Source of the DNA: an uncultured Kordia sp.
GTDB taxonomy: Bacteria > Bacteroidota > Bacteroidia > Flavobacteriales > Flavobacteriaceae
Length of the DNA stretch: 64,000 nucleotides
Assembly (NCBI RefSeq): GCF_947496985.1
Contig: NZ_CANMEZ010000005.1
Span: forward strand, 248,001-312,000
Direction of reading: 5' to 3'
Positions 1 to 9,429 of this stretch are shown piece by piece. Position numbers and translations under genes: made by a program. Within the stretch, counting starts at the first letter, position 1; each line of letters opens with the position of its first letter. The notes beneath the pieces are model-generated. The model saw nothing but the letters and a program-made list of their open reading frames with translations. It did no database searches and was not told the origin of the DNA.

Positions 1-1967
1 TACAGGAAAACAATGATACAAGAGGTGTAATACAAAATGCATTAGTGTTAGATCCATTAACACCAGTTACTTATGCTCCAGGTCAAGTGCCGCAAGAAGT
101 AATTGATAGAGCTTCTGATAACGGTTTCCCAGATGTACCATTGCTAACAGATAGAAATGGAAATGTATATGGGTATCCAACGTATTCAACTGGAGAAACA
201 TTAAATCCAGTTGCATATTCTAATGTAAACAGAACTTTAAACCAAAATAATCAATTCTTATCAACTATCTATGGTAAATTCAAAATCTTAGATGGATTAA
301 GCTTTACAACTAGATTTGGATATGAATACAGAGATTTTGATAACAGAAATACAATCTTACCATACTTTGTAGCTTCAGAAGCACAAAATACAACCTACAC
401 AATGTCTGAATCAAGAATTCGTTCAAAAAAGTGGTTATGGGAAAACTTTGCATCATACACAAGATCATTTGATAAGCATAACTTTACTGCATTAGCTGGA
501 TATTCTGCTGAAGAAACTGAAATACCAACAATTTTATCAAGAAGTGGTTCTATAGGAATTCCTGATTTTACAGCTTTTGATTTAGACTTACCAGGGTTTA
601 CAGTAGAAGATAGAACAGCAAACATCAATACATTTAGAGATAACTTAGTATCTATGTATGGTAGACTCTCATATGACTATGATGGAAAGTACTTATTTGA
701 AGCATCTATAAGACGAGATCGTTCGGATAAATTCCCTACAGCAAATAAAGCAGGTACATTCTCAGCATTTTCTGGAGGTTGGATATTATCAAAAGAAGAT
801 TTCTGGAATCCTGATTCATTTGTAAACTACTTTAAAGTAAGAGGAAGTTGGGGACAAAATGGTAACAAATCTAATTTATCTGGAAACTCTGATGTCATTA
901 GCATCACAAGAAATATTAATGGACTTCCAATAGACTATTTAGGAGTTGGAGGAGCACAAATTACAGGATTTGCAAACTCTAACTTAGTTTGGGAAACATC
1001 TACTCAAACAAACTTTGGTATTGACTTTAGAGCATTGAAAAATAAATTACGTTTCTCAGTTGATTATTATAAGAAAACTACAGAAGACTTAATTGTATCT
1101 GATGGTAGCTTAATTACCCCAGGTTCTGCAGGATTTACATCAAATGAATTTAATGCAGGAACAATTGTAAATAAAGGTTTTGAATTTGAAGTAGGATACG
1201 CTAATAGAGATAACGAGTTCAAATATGAAATTAACGCAAACTTATCTACATTAGATAATGAAGTAACAGAAATATTATTCTTACCAGAAGGAACATCGTT
1301 AAGAGGAGCGGGAGCACCACAGAATGATGATGGAATTACAAGATTTACTGAAGGTTTACCAGCTTGGTATTTCTTTGGATACCAAACAAATGGAGTAGAC
1401 CCAGCAACAGGAGAACTTGTAAGAGTAGATACTGATGGTGATGGAAACGTTACAAATGCAGATAAAACATTCATCGGTTCACCACATCCAGATGTATTAT
1501 TTGGAGGAAACTTTAACTTCCAATACAAAGCATTTGATTTAAATATTCAATACCAAGGAAGTCTTGGGAACGAAATCTTTACTTCGTATCACCAACCTTC
1601 TAGACCTATCACTAACAAGCCAGTACATTTCTTTAATGATAGATGGCAAAACCCTGGTGATAATGCAACTTTCCCATCGTCAGCAACGATTACAGATTCG
1701 TATGATACTGACTTAATGGTAGAAGATGGTTCATATATGAGAATTAAGCAGATTCAATTAGGGTATACATTACCACAAAGGATATCTGAAAAATTACATT
1801 TAAATAATCTAAGATTATACGTATCTTTAGATGACTACTTAACATTTACTAAATACAGAGGATTAGATCCTGAAATTGGAAACTTTGGATTTAACGATAT
1901 CGGAGTAGATAGAGGTTATTATCCAACAGCCGCTAGAATGATCTTTGGGTTAGCTCTAGACTTTTAA
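1..1967 (+). CDS. SusC/RagA-family TonB-dependent outer membrane transporter, 5'-truncated by the window edge
   Basis: This is the C-terminal part (about 655 residues) of a SusC-like TonB-dependent receptor, which imports glycans or other large nutrients through the outer membrane together with a SusD lipoprotein. The frame is open to the left edge (in-frame codons from base 3), so the GTG at 45 is not a real start and the plug domain lies outside the window. The visible part is barrel-like, with alternating aromatic strands such as FTTRFGYEY and YLFEASIRRD. It ends in LALDF, with the terminal aromatic residue expected of an outer-membrane barrel. A DTDGDGNVTNADK calcium-loop-like segment sits late in the barrel, as is common in SusC proteins. 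The SusD gene follows after 22 bp, confirming the pair. The substrate cannot be read from the sequence; the GH3 operon nearby makes a glucan or glucoside possible, but that is inference. Confidence 0.93.
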   Translation, partial: QENNDTRGVIQNALVLDPLTPVTYAPGQVPQEVIDRASDNGFPDVPLLTDRNGNVYGYPTYSTGETLNPVAYSNVNRTLNQNNQFLSTIYGKFKILDGLSFTTRFGYEYRDFDNRNTILPYFVASEAQNTTYTMSESRIRSKKWLWENFASYTRSFDKHNFTALAGYSAEETEIPTILSRSGSIGIPDFTAFDLDLPGFTVEDRTANINTFRDNLVSMYGRLSYDYDGKYLFEASIRRDRSDKFPTANKAGTFSAFSGGWILSKEDFWNPDSFVNYFKVRGSWGQNGNKSNLSGNSDVISITRNINGLPIDYLGVGGAQITGFANSNLVWETSTQTNFGIDFRALKNKLRFSVDYYKKTTEDLIVSDGSLITPGSAGFTSNEFNAGTIVNKGFEFEVGYANRDNEFKYEINANLSTLDNEVTEILFLPEGTSLRGAGAPQNDDGITRFTEGLPAWYFFGYQTNGVDPATGELVRVDTDGDGNVTNADKTFIGSPHPDVLFGGNFNFQYKAFDLNIQYQGSLGNEIFTSYHQPSRPITNKPVHFFNDRWQNPGDNATFPSSATITDSYDTDLMVEDGSYMRIKQIQLGYTLPQRISEKLHLNNLRLYVSLDDYLTFTKYRGLDPEIGNFGFNDIGVDRGYYPTAARMIFGLALDF

Positions 1968-1989
1968 CCAAAAAAACTTTTTTTGAAAA

Positions 1990-3531
1990 ATGAAAAAAAA
2001 CATTCTTTTAACCGCCTTAGTTTTATTTTTAGGAATTATTGCGTGTAGTGATGACTTTACTACAAATGCTCCTGAAAATGTAGAAGACCTAGAAACATTC
2101 TTCCAAGAGGAAGAAAATGTAGAAGCAGCCGTAATAGGTATTTATGATTTATTCCACTTGAATTACAGTAGAGATTGGCACAGCGCCTTTCTGGTAAAAC
2201 TACTTCCAGGAGATGATGCAAATGCAGCAGGAGGTAACTCAAGTGACCAACCACAATTGCAAGATATTGACGATTATGCAAATATTTCAACTGCTAACGG
2301 ATCAATAGAAAGTGTATGGAATAACTTTTATAGCACAATTGCACTTTCTAATTTAGTAATTGAAAGCTTAAAAGAAAGCACACTAAGTAATAAAGACAGA
2401 GCAACAGCTGAAGCTAAATTTATTAGAGCTTGGTGCTACTTTGAATTAACAACCATGTTTGGTGATGTTCCATTACGTTTAACGTTGCCACAAGGAGCAG
2501 CTGATTTCGGACTTGGAAAATCAACAAGAGCAGAAATTTATGTACAAGTTGAAGCAGATTTAACAGATGCAATAGCAAGCTTACCTGAAAAATCAGCAGT
2601 AGCTGACGAATTCAGATTCTCAAAAGGAGCTGCAGAAGCTTTAATGGGGAAAGTATTAGTATTCCAAGAAAGATACTCAGAATCATTACCATTTTTCCAA
2701 TCAGTAATTGGAAATCCATCTCACGATTTAGAAGCTACACCTGCTGATGTTTGGACAGCTGCAAGTGAATTTGGACAAGAATCTTTAGTAGAGTTAGGTT
2801 TTGTTTCTACGTCTGGAAGAGACTGGGGAAATATTGCTTGGGGAGGAAGAAACGAAAGTAACTTACATATCCAATTAATGGGACCTAGAGGTGATGGAAT
2901 TTTTGATGTATCTGCAGCTGGTTTATTAAACGGATGGGGATTCAACTTACCAACAGCAAAACTTGCAAATGCATTTGATGCAGCCGGAGATACAAACAGA
3001 AAAGCAGCAACATTACTAACAGAAGCTGAATTAGTAGCATTAGGAGGTAGTGTTGATCCAACAAGTGCAACTGGAGGAGTTATCTGGGATTACGAAGGAG
3101 CAATTAGAGTAAAATATGCTTCAAGATCAGAAGAAACAAGTTCCGATGGAGTTCGTGAATTAAATTACAGTACAAGCTTTAGATTATTCCGTTATTCAGA
3201 AGTATTATTACTAGCTGCAGAAGCATATAACAAAGCTGGACAAGATGGAAATGCACGTACAGAATTAAACAAAGTAAGAAACAGAGCTGGATTAGCTGAT
3301 GTAAATGGTTCTCTTGGAGGAAACGATTTATTTGATGCTATCGTAAATGAAAAATTCTTAGAGCTTGCTCATGAAGGACAACGTTTCTGGGATTTAGTTC
3401 GTTGGGGAAGAGCAGCAACAGAATTAGCAGGAACAGGATATGCAGCTAAAAATGATTTATTCCCTATTCCTATTACAGAAATTGACAAAAATTCAGAATT
3501 AACAATAGCTGATCAAAATCCTGGGTACTAA
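1990..3531 (+). CDS. SusD/RagB-family nutrient-binding outer membrane lipoprotein
   Basis: This 513-residue protein is the surface lipoprotein that caps the SusC barrel and captures ligand. A signal peptide runs into a lipobox ending at Cys19 (LGIIACSDD), followed by acidic residues typical of surface-exported Bacteroidota lipoproteins. The helical TPR-like SusD core is visible: the KAEAKFIRAWCYFELTTMFGDVP-type segment is represented by RAWCYFELTTMFGDVPL near residue 150. The C-terminal hallmarks are NEKFLELAHEGQRFWDLVRWG and FPIPITEIDKN close to the end. The length is normal for the family. It lies 22 bp downstream of the SusC gene and is followed by a strong hairpin terminator, so the pair probably forms the end of one transcript. 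Confidence 0.95.
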   Translation: MKKNILLTALVLFLGIIACSDDFTTNAPENVEDLETFFQEEENVEAAVIGIYDLFHLNYSRDWHSAFLVKLLPGDDANAAGGNSSDQPQLQDIDDYANISTANGSIESVWNNFYSTIALSNLVIESLKESTLSNKDRATAEAKFIRAWCYFELTTMFGDVPLRLTLPQGAADFGLGKSTRAEIYVQVEADLTDAIASLPEKSAVADEFRFSKGAAEALMGKVLVFQERYSESLPFFQSVIGNPSHDLEATPADVWTAASEFGQESLVELGFVSTSGRDWGNIAWGGRNESNLHIQLMGPRGDGIFDVSAAGLLNGWGFNLPTAKLANAFDAAGDTNRKAATLLTEAELVALGGSVDPTSATGGVIWDYEGAIRVKYASRSEETSSDGVRELNYSTSFRLFRYSEVLLLAAEAYNKAGQDGNARTELNKVRNRAGLADVNGSLGGNDLFDAIVNEKFLELAHEGQRFWDLVRWGRAATELAGTGYAAKNDLFPIPITEIDKNSELTIADQNPGY

Positions 3532-3587
3532 AAAATAGAATACGATAACGTCAATTTTTATTTAAAATAAAATATTTGAATTGCTTT

Positions 3588-3628
3588 AACAAAGCAGTGT
3601 GTTATACCATACTGCTTTGTTATTTTTT
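3588..3628 (+). terminator. Rho-independent terminator after the SusC/SusD pair
   Basis: AACAAAGCAGT (3588-3598) pairs with ACTGCTTTGTT (3611-3621). The stem extends inward by three more pairs including one G-U, leaving a 6-nt loop, and is followed by ATTTTTTAG. It lies 57 bp after the SusD stop and ends that transcript. Confidence 0.85.
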
Positions 3629-3710
3629 AGTATAAATCCATTTTAAAAAGTTACTAAAAAACTATATTAAAACAACACTAACTAGTAAAACAAACAAATC
3701 TACTTCACTA

Positions 3711-6700
3711 ATGAAAAGACTAAGCAGCCTTCTTATTGTTTTTCTTCTCATCTACAGTTGTGCTCCTAAAAACGACGAAGTTGTCGTAAATGAGAAGCTT
3801 TTTACAAAACTAGACACTCAAAAAACAAATATCACGTTCAACAATGCACTAGTTGAAACAGATTCATTAAACTACTTTAAATACACCTCAATTTATATGG
3901 GTGGCGGTGTTTCTGTAGGAGATATTAATAATGATGGTTTGCCAGATATTTTCTTCACAGGAAACCAAGTGCACAACAAATTATACCTTAATAAAGGAAA
4001 TTTAGAATTTAAAGATATTACAGACCAAAGCAACATCTTTGGTGATGATCGCTGGTATACAGGAACTACAATGGTAGATATTAACAATGATGGTTATTTA
4101 GATATCTATTGCTCAGTTGCTGGGAAAAGCGGAAACAAAAAAAATCAACTCTTTATAAATAATAAAGACAATACATTTACGGAAGCTGCCGAAAAATATG
4201 GAATAGCAGACGAAGGAAACTCAATACAAGCTACCTTTTTTGACTTTGATAATGATGGTGACTTAGACATGTATTTGGCGAATTATCCAATTGGACATCC
4301 GTCCACTCCAAATATGATTTACAAGAATCGTATGGACAATGCAAAAATGTCAGAATCAGACAAATTATACAGAAATGATGGAGATACATTTACAAATGTA
4401 ACGGAAGAAGCTGGTGTGAAAAATTACAGTTTCTCTATCGGAATTGCTGCTGCAGATATTAACAACGATGGTTGGTTAGATATATATGTGTCAAATGATT
4501 ACAGCATACCGGATTTCATGTACATCAACAACCAAGACGGAACTTTCAAAGAAGTCATCAAAGAAGCAACAAATCAAACTGCGTTTTATGGAATGGGCGT
4601 TGACATTGCAGATATTAATAATGATGGTTTTTTAGACATTTTTCAAGCAGATATGGATGCTGATAACAATCGACGTCAAAAAGCAAATATGGCAAGCATG
4701 AATCCACGATTGTTCTATGAAACAGTTTTATATGGTTTTCACTATCAATACATGCACAATTGTATGCAATTGAATTCTGGATATATGGAAAACGGTGTGC
4801 CAAAATTCTCTAATATCTCTCGCTTAACAGGAACATCATCTACCGATTGGAGTTGGGCTCCACTATTTGCCGATTTTGACAACGATTCACACAAAGACTT
4901 GTTTGTAAGTAACGGAACGCGCAAAGAAATCAATAATAAAGACTTCTTTAAAAATATAGGGAAAGCAGCATACGAAGACTTATCTCTTTTAGAAAAAAGC
5001 AAGCAAATCCCAAGTGAAAAAATTGACAATTTTATGTATCAAAATCTTGGAGGATTAGAATTTAAAAAAGTAAATCAAGATTGGGGAATTGAACACAAAG
5101 GATTTTCAAATGGAGCAGTTTACGCTGATTTAGATAACGATGGCGATTTAGAGATCATTATAAATAATATAGATGAAGAAGCAGTTGTTTTTCAGAACAA
5201 TGCTTCCAATACAAACAACTATTTGAAAGTTCTATTCAACGGAAATACCACAAATAAAAATGGGTTGGGTTCGCGCGTAATTTTATATGCAGATGGAAAA
5301 CAACAAGTACAAGAACTTACACTTACCAGAGGTTTTCAATCATCTGTAGAGCCAGAATTACATTTCGGATTGAAAAAAGCTTCACAAATTGATAGTCTCA
5401 AAGTCATTTGGAATGATGGAAAAATCTTCAAGCAAAATACTGTTAAAGTAAATCAAACGCTTGTATTCAATTATAATCAAGCTGTAGTTGAAATACAAAA
5501 AAGCACAAAAAAATCAGCAAAAATATTTGAAACAAACAAAGCACTTTCTTCACAAATAAAGCATATAGAAAACGATCATGACGATTTTGCAAAACAAATA
5601 TTATTACCACACAAAATGTCCACACTTGGACCAGCAACTGCAACAGCAGACGTTAACAACGATGGGCTAGATGATATCTTCGTAGGTGGTTCGTTTGGAA
5701 TGCCTGCAACCATTTATATACAAACGAAAGATGGTTTTCAAGTGCAAAAAACAACAGCCTTTGATGCCGATAAAATTTCAGAAGATACGGGTGCGTTATT
5801 CTTTGATCCTGACAATGATGGTGATCAAGATATATATGTTGTGAGTGGTGGATATGAATTCTCTGAAAACTCCAACTTCTTAAAAGATCGATTATATCTA
5901 AATGATGGAACTGGAATGTTTCAAAAAACAGAAATGGCAATTCCTGAAAATAAAATCAGTGGTTCACGTATTTATGAATTAGATTATAACAAAGATGGAA
6001 AACAAGATGTATTGGTTTTAGGAAGGCAAACACCTGGAAAATATCCGTTTCCGACATCAAGTTATCTATTGGAAAACATATCAATGAATGGAGTGGTAAA
6101 ATTTGAAGACAATACCGAAAACTTCGCATCGAGTCTTCACAATTTAGGAATGGCAACAAGCGCTATTATTACAGATTTTAATAATGATTCTTGGGATGAT
6201 ATTATAATTGTAGGAGAATGGATGCCAATTACCATATTGCAAAATAATAAAGGTGTTTATGAAAATGTTTCGGAAAAATTTGGACTTACTGAAACTACAG
6301 GTTGGTGGTGGAGCATCAATCAAGGTGATTTTGACAATGATGGCGATCTAGATTATGTTATCGGAAACAACGGACTTAACTATAAATACAAAGCTACAGA
6401 AGATGAAACGTTTGATATTTATGTGGAAGATTTTGATAAAAACTCAAAGGAAGACATTGTATTAAGTTACTATGAAGATGGTGAACAATATCCGTTGCGC
6501 GGTCGTCAATGTTCATCTCAACAAGTACCTGGAATCAAGCAGAAATTTAAAAACTATGATGAATTTTCTACGGCAACACTCATTGATGTTTATGGAAAGA
6601 AAAACTTAGAAAATGCATTACATTATCAAGTAAAATCGTTTGCAAGTATCTATCTGGAAAATACAAAAGATGGTTTCAAAATTCATCAATTACCCATGGA

Positions 6701-7004
6701 GGCGCAAGTATCAAGTATCAATCAAATCTTAGTGAATGATTATGATAAAGATGGAAATTTAGATCTGCTAATCGCTGGAAACTTATATAATTCGGAAGTA
6801 GAAACGCCACGAAATGATGGAAGTCACGGAGCGCTCTTAAAAGGAAATGGAAAAGGAATGTTTCAAGCAATACCTGTGATGCAAAGTGGATTTTACACGT
6901 CTGGAGATGTAAAAGATTTACAAACAATCACTATTGGAAAAACACCGTACATTCTTTCTGTAAAGAATAATGATTTCATACAATTTATAAAGTACAAAAA
7001 GTAA
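3711..7004 (+). CDS. FG-GAP/VCBS-repeat and ASPIC/UnbV (CRTAC1-like) lipoprotein
   Basis: This 1097-residue exported protein belongs to the CRTAC1-like group. A lipoprotein signal ends at Cys17 (LLIYSCAPKN). The body carries many calcium-loop repeats of the form DINNDGLPDI, DFDNDGDLDMY and DLDNDGDLEI, spread over most of the length and predicted to form beta-propeller blades. A UnbV/ASPIC domain is recognisable around residues 515-590 (GLGSRVILYADGKQQ, then GFQSSVEPELHFGL and SLKVIWNDG). Such proteins are common next to SusC/SusD pairs in Bacteroidota and are thought to bind surface ligands, but no enzymatic role is established. It stands behind its own 5' region after the SusD terminator, so it may be transcribed separately. 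The function is a family-level call only. Confidence 0.85.
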   Translation: MKRLSSLLIVFLLIYSCAPKNDEVVVNEKLFTKLDTQKTNITFNNALVETDSLNYFKYTSIYMGGGVSVGDINNDGLPDIFFTGNQVHNKLYLNKGNLEFKDITDQSNIFGDDRWYTGTTMVDINNDGYLDIYCSVAGKSGNKKNQLFINNKDNTFTEAAEKYGIADEGNSIQATFFDFDNDGDLDMYLANYPIGHPSTPNMIYKNRMDNAKMSESDKLYRNDGDTFTNVTEEAGVKNYSFSIGIAAADINNDGWLDIYVSNDYSIPDFMYINNQDGTFKEVIKEATNQTAFYGMGVDIADINNDGFLDIFQADMDADNNRRQKANMASMNPRLFYETVLYGFHYQYMHNCMQLNSGYMENGVPKFSNISRLTGTSSTDWSWAPLFADFDNDSHKDLFVSNGTRKEINNKDFFKNIGKAAYEDLSLLEKSKQIPSEKIDNFMYQNLGGLEFKKVNQDWGIEHKGFSNGAVYADLDNDGDLEIIINNIDEEAVVFQNNASNTNNYLKVLFNGNTTNKNGLGSRVILYADGKQQVQELTLTRGFQSSVEPELHFGLKKASQIDSLKVIWNDGKIFKQNTVKVNQTLVFNYNQAVVEIQKSTKKSAKIFETNKALSSQIKHIENDHDDFAKQILLPHKMSTLGPATATADVNNDGLDDIFVGGSFGMPATIYIQTKDGFQVQKTTAFDADKISEDTGALFFDPDNDGDQDIYVVSGGYEFSENSNFLKDRLYLNDGTGMFQKTEMAIPENKISGSRIYELDYNKDGKQDVLVLGRQTPGKYPFPTSSYLLENISMNGVVKFEDNTENFASSLHNLGMATSAIITDFNNDSWDDIIIVGEWMPITILQNNKGVYENVSEKFGLTETTGWWWSINQGDFDNDGDLDYVIGNNGLNYKYKATEDETFDIYVEDFDKNSKEDIVLSYYEDGEQYPLRGRQCSSQQVPGIKQKFKNYDEFSTATLIDVYGKKNLENALHYQVKSFASIYLENTKDGFKIHQLPMEAQVSSINQILVNDYDKDGNLDLLIAGNLYNSEVETPRNDGSHGALLKGNGKGMFQAIPVMQSGFYTSGDVKDLQTITIGKTPYILSVKNNDFIQFIKYKK

Positions 7005-7040
7005 AATTGATATATTTTTGACAGTATAAGTATTTATAGT

Positions 7041-7664
7041 CTAAATAGACTTTTGAATCATCAAATATGCCTCTTTACCAGTTTCTGTTAAATACGGAAA
7101 AATTGTTTGATGAATCATTTCTGTATACATGGAAACTTCTTTTTGAGCAACTTTTTCTAATTCAATTAAAGAAGAAGACATCCAGAAATCACTTAAAATT
7201 TGAAACCTAACAAATAAGTGGTCATACTCGTTTGGAAGTAGTTCTTTACGCATTAAATTACGTTTAATTAGTGAACCAATAAAAGCTGAAAATTGTAATT
7301 TCCTATTCTTCATTAATTCTTGATAATGCGTTCGAATCGCTTCATGTTGATTCATCACGGAAGTGAAATCTTGAAAAATAAATCGATATTCATAAAAACA
7401 ATTCACAATTGCAGCTGTTGTTTCAAAAAACTCTTCCAATTTAGACTGTGTGTTACCACTATTTTCAATGGCGATATCTATTGTCGAAACTAACTGAAAG
7501 TATAACTCATGAATAATATCTTCACGTTTCTTAAAATGATATTGAAGATTTCCAACGCTCATGTTAAGTGCATTAGAAATAGATCGTAACGAAACATGAT
7601 CCAATCCTTGATCGTTAAATAATATTAACGACTGTTTCAATATTTTCTCTTTCGTTCGACTCAT
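7041..7664 (-). CDS. TetR/AcrR-family transcriptional regulator
   Basis: This 207-residue repressor-type protein has an N-terminal TetR helix-turn-helix at residues 4-48 (KEKILKQSLILFNDQG, then VSLRSISNALNMSVGNLQYHFKKREDII). A helical C-terminal ligand and dimer domain follows. The GNLQYHFKK recognition-helix variant is typical of a Bacteroidota subgroup. The gene is divergent from the DUF2867-like/SRPBCC pair, with 92 bp between the two ATGs. That gap holds a perfect inverted repeat and a weaker second copy, so the likely role is repression of the divergent unit, perhaps of itself too. The ligand is unknown. The ATG at 7664 fits the family start (SRTKEKIL). Confidence 0.9.
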   Translation of the reverse strand: MSRTKEKILKQSLILFNDQGLDHVSLRSISNALNMSVGNLQYHFKKREDIIHELYFQLVSTIDIAIENSGNTQSKLEEFFETTAAIVNCFYEYRFIFQDFTSVMNQHEAIRTHYQELMKNRKLQFSAFIGSLIKRNLMRKELLPNEYDHLFVRFQILSDFWMSSSLIELEKVAQKEVSMYTEMIHQTIFPYLTETGKEAYLMIQKSI

Positions 7665-7683
7665 ATTGACAAAACTAAAAAAT

Positions 7684-7701
7684 ATAGTACACTTGTCCTA
7701 A
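7684..7701. promoter_or_regulatory. Second, imperfect operator copy upstream of the divergent pair
   Basis: ATAGTACA-ct-TGTCCTAA resembles the perfect palindrome at 7712-7729, with the same 2-bp spacer and three half-site mismatches. Its centre is 28 bp from that of the perfect copy, close to three helical turns. It is a likely second TetR dimer site. It also overlaps the putative -33 TTG at 7693-7695. Confidence 0.55.
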
Positions 7702-7723
7702 TTGAAATTATTTAGTACATTTG
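7693..7723 (+). promoter_or_regulatory. Flavobacterial-type promoter for the DUF2867-like/SRPBCC unit
   Basis: TTG at 7693-7695 and TACATTTG at 7716-7723 match the Bacteroidota -33 and -7 elements (TTG and TAnnTTTG) with 20 bp between them. Transcription would start near 7730, giving a leader of roughly 25 nt before the ATG at 7757. The -7 element lies inside the perfect palindrome, so a bound repressor would block the promoter. Confidence 0.65.
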
Positions 7724-7729
7724 TACTAA
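7712..7729. promoter_or_regulatory. Perfect 18-bp palindromic operator, probable TetR-family site
   Basis: TTAGTACA (7712-7719) and TGTACTAA (7722-7729) form a perfect inverted repeat around a 2-bp TT spacer, between divergent genes one of which encodes a TetR regulator. The size and symmetry fit a TetR dimer site. Assignment to the adjacent regulator is inferred from position. Confidence 0.75.
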
Positions 7730-7756
7730 TTTATATGTGTAGAATAAAAGTTGACC

Positions 7757-8254
7757 ATGAAAAAAGTAAAAGAAGAAGTAACACCAGAAAATTATTTACA
7801 AACAAAACTGTTAAATCAAATTGATTTTTCGGATACATTTTCGACAACAAATCATGAAGATACATTAGAGAAAACAACAAATCTTATCTTTAATAATCCA
7901 CCAAAATGGATTGAAAAATTGTTTATCTTAAGAAATAAAATTGTAAAATTTATTGGATTAAAAACAGGAGTTCCTGCAGACTATAATGAGGAGTTTCGAG
8001 TTGGTGGATATCTCTTTTTTTTTAAAATATTTTCTATTACTAATAATGAAATAATTCTGGGAGCTAATGATTCGCATCTTAATTTTAGAGCGGTTGTGGT
8101 AAATAGTAATGAAGTTAATCACAATATAAAAGTGATTACTTTAGTAGAATACAATAATACAAAAGGAAAAATATATATGAACCTTGTCAAGCCTTTTCAT
8201 AGAATTGTGGTAAAGCGTATGGTGAAAAATGCTTTTAAAAATACTAACAAATGA
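7757..8254 (+). CDS. DUF2867-like protein of unknown function
   Basis: This protein has about 165 residues and no signal peptide or membrane segment. The composition and the segments FRVGGYLFFFKIFSITNNEIILG and HLNFRAVVV, followed by IYMNLVKPFHRIVVKRMVKNAF, resemble DUF2867 proteins, which are often found with SRPBCC or sugar-epimerase-like genes. The family match is by eye only. I chose the ATG at 7757 over the in-frame TTG at 7751 because the ATG is six bases further in and sits behind the putative promoter leader. The stop overlaps the next start (ATGA), so the two genes are translationally coupled. Both are probably controlled by the divergent TetR protein. Confidence 0.6.
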   Translation: MKKVKEEVTPENYLQTKLLNQIDFSDTFSTTNHEDTLEKTTNLIFNNPPKWIEKLFILRNKIVKFIGLKTGVPADYNEEFRVGGYLFFFKIFSITNNEIILGANDSHLNFRAVVVNSNEVNHNIKVITLVEYNNTKGKIYMNLVKPFHRIVVKRMVKNAFKNTNK

Positions 8255-8739
8255 ACGTATTAAATATTCATACACGAATTATACAAGCTTCCAAAGAACG
8301 AATGACAGAAGCCTTACAAACATTAGGAACGAAACACGATGAGGTTTGGCCTAAAGAGAACTGGCCAGCGATGAAATTTAGAGAAGGTATGAAAGTTGGT
8401 TCAAAAGGCGGGCATGGAGCTGTGCGTTATACGATTGAAACATATCAACCAGATGAAATTATACAATTTCTATTTTCCAGCCCAAAAGGATTTGATGGAA
8501 TCCATAAGTTAGAACTCAAAGAAATTTCCGACCAGCAAACACAAATTACACATGTTATTGATATGAAAACTACAGGAAAAGCTACATTATATTGGGTTTT
8601 TGCTATTCGTTCCTTACATGATGCTTTACTAGAAGATGCTTTTGATAAACTTGAAAATAAACTGACAAATACAAAAAAGAAAAGTAATTGGAGTTTTTGG
8701 GTGCGAAGCTTACGAATGTTGTATAAATTAAAGAAATAG
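8251..8739 (+). CDS. SRPBCC (START/Bet v1-like) family protein
   Basis: This soluble 162-residue protein is probably a lipid- or small-ligand-binding SRPBCC fold: a beta-rich N-terminal half (NVLNIHTRIIQASKERM, VGSKGGHGAVRYTIETYQPDEIIQF) is followed by an amphipathic C-terminal helix (LYWVFAIRSLHDALLEDAFDKLENKL). No catalytic motif is visible. It overlaps the preceding DUF2867-like gene by 4 bp and therefore belongs to the same TetR-controlled unit. The pairing suggests a shared small-molecule response, but the ligand and reaction are unknown. Confidence 0.6.
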   Translation: MNVLNIHTRIIQASKERMTEALQTLGTKHDEVWPKENWPAMKFREGMKVGSKGGHGAVRYTIETYQPDEIIQFLFSSPKGFDGIHKLELKEISDQQTQITHVIDMKTTGKATLYWVFAIRSLHDALLEDAFDKLENKLTNTKKKSNWSFWVRSLRMLYKLKK

Positions 8740-8789
8740 TACGATTAACGTATAAATCTGTATATTTAGTCACTACAACTGTTGTCAAA

Positions 8790-9371
8790 ATGAACAAGCT
8801 AAAATCCTTTCAAGAAATTCTATCTGTAGGTTATATTTATTTAATCGCGATTGGAATTTTAAGTGAAACATTTTATTACAAACAAATAGGTGTCAATATC
8901 CTAAGTTATTCAGGTATTTTGGATGTATTAATGAGTCCTATTGCCAAACTAACCTCCAGTATTACAACCCTAATTGTTTTCTTTGTTGTGCTATTTTTAG
9001 TGTTTCAATTACCTAGATTTTTAGTAAAAAAAAGAGCAAAGAATTGGTTTCAAAAAAGCTTTAAACTAGATGAGAATGCAACAAATGCACAAGTTGAATC
9101 TTCGCTATTAAAAACGTTTCTATTTTTACTATCCGTTTCGTTATTTGGTTTCTTTATAGGAACTGGAATTGGGCAAGGTTTTAAATTGGCTGATAAAATT
9201 GAAAATGATGAAATAAAATACACGGATCACGTTACTTTTATTGATGGTGAAAAAATAAATGTAAGAATTGTAGGTGTGAATAGTAGTTATCTTTTCTATC
9301 TAAAAAAAGACAACAAAACAGTGCAAATAGCTCCAATTGGCGGTGTCGTGAAAAGTATTGAAAATCAATAA
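8790..9371 (+). CDS. Small membrane protein of unknown function
   Basis: This 193-residue protein is not assigned to a family. It shows a hydrophobic segment at residues about 13-25 (YIYLIAIGILS), a strong transmembrane helix near residues 55-78 (TSSITTLIVFFVVLFLVFQL) and another near 110-128 (FLFLLSVSLFGFFIGTGIGQG). A basic cytoplasmic loop (FLVKKRAKNWFQKSFK) lies between the last two. The roughly 60-residue C-terminal tail looks like a small beta domain (VTFIDGEKINVRIVGVNSSYLFYLKKDNKTVQIAPIGGV). It is convergent with the gluconate operon and separated from the upstream SRPBCC gene by 50 bp. Nothing in the context assigns a role. Confidence 0.6.
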   Translation: MNKLKSFQEILSVGYIYLIAIGILSETFYYKQIGVNILSYSGILDVLMSPIAKLTSSITTLIVFFVVLFLVFQLPRFLVKKRAKNWFQKSFKLDENATNAQVESSLLKTFLFLLSVSLFGFFIGTGIGQGFKLADKIENDEIKYTDHVTFIDGEKINVRIVGVNSSYLFYLKKDNKTVQIAPIGGVVKSIENQ

Positions 9372-9429
9372 CGTTGTATGTAAATGTGTCTAAAATAACA
9401 AATTTGTCATTTCGAAGGCAATCGAGAAC

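Noticed and set aside
45-47. GTG as the start of the SusC-like gene
   Set aside because: The frame stays open to the left edge and the protein lacks the signal and plug regions, so the gene is truncated by the window.
1428-1470. Dockerin-like calcium loop (DTDGDGNVTNAD)
   Set aside because: It is a single loop inside a SusC barrel, where it is a common family feature; there is no dockerin pair or cohesin context.
7751-7753. TTG start for the DUF2867-like gene
   Set aside because: An ATG lies two codons later and fits the promoter leader.
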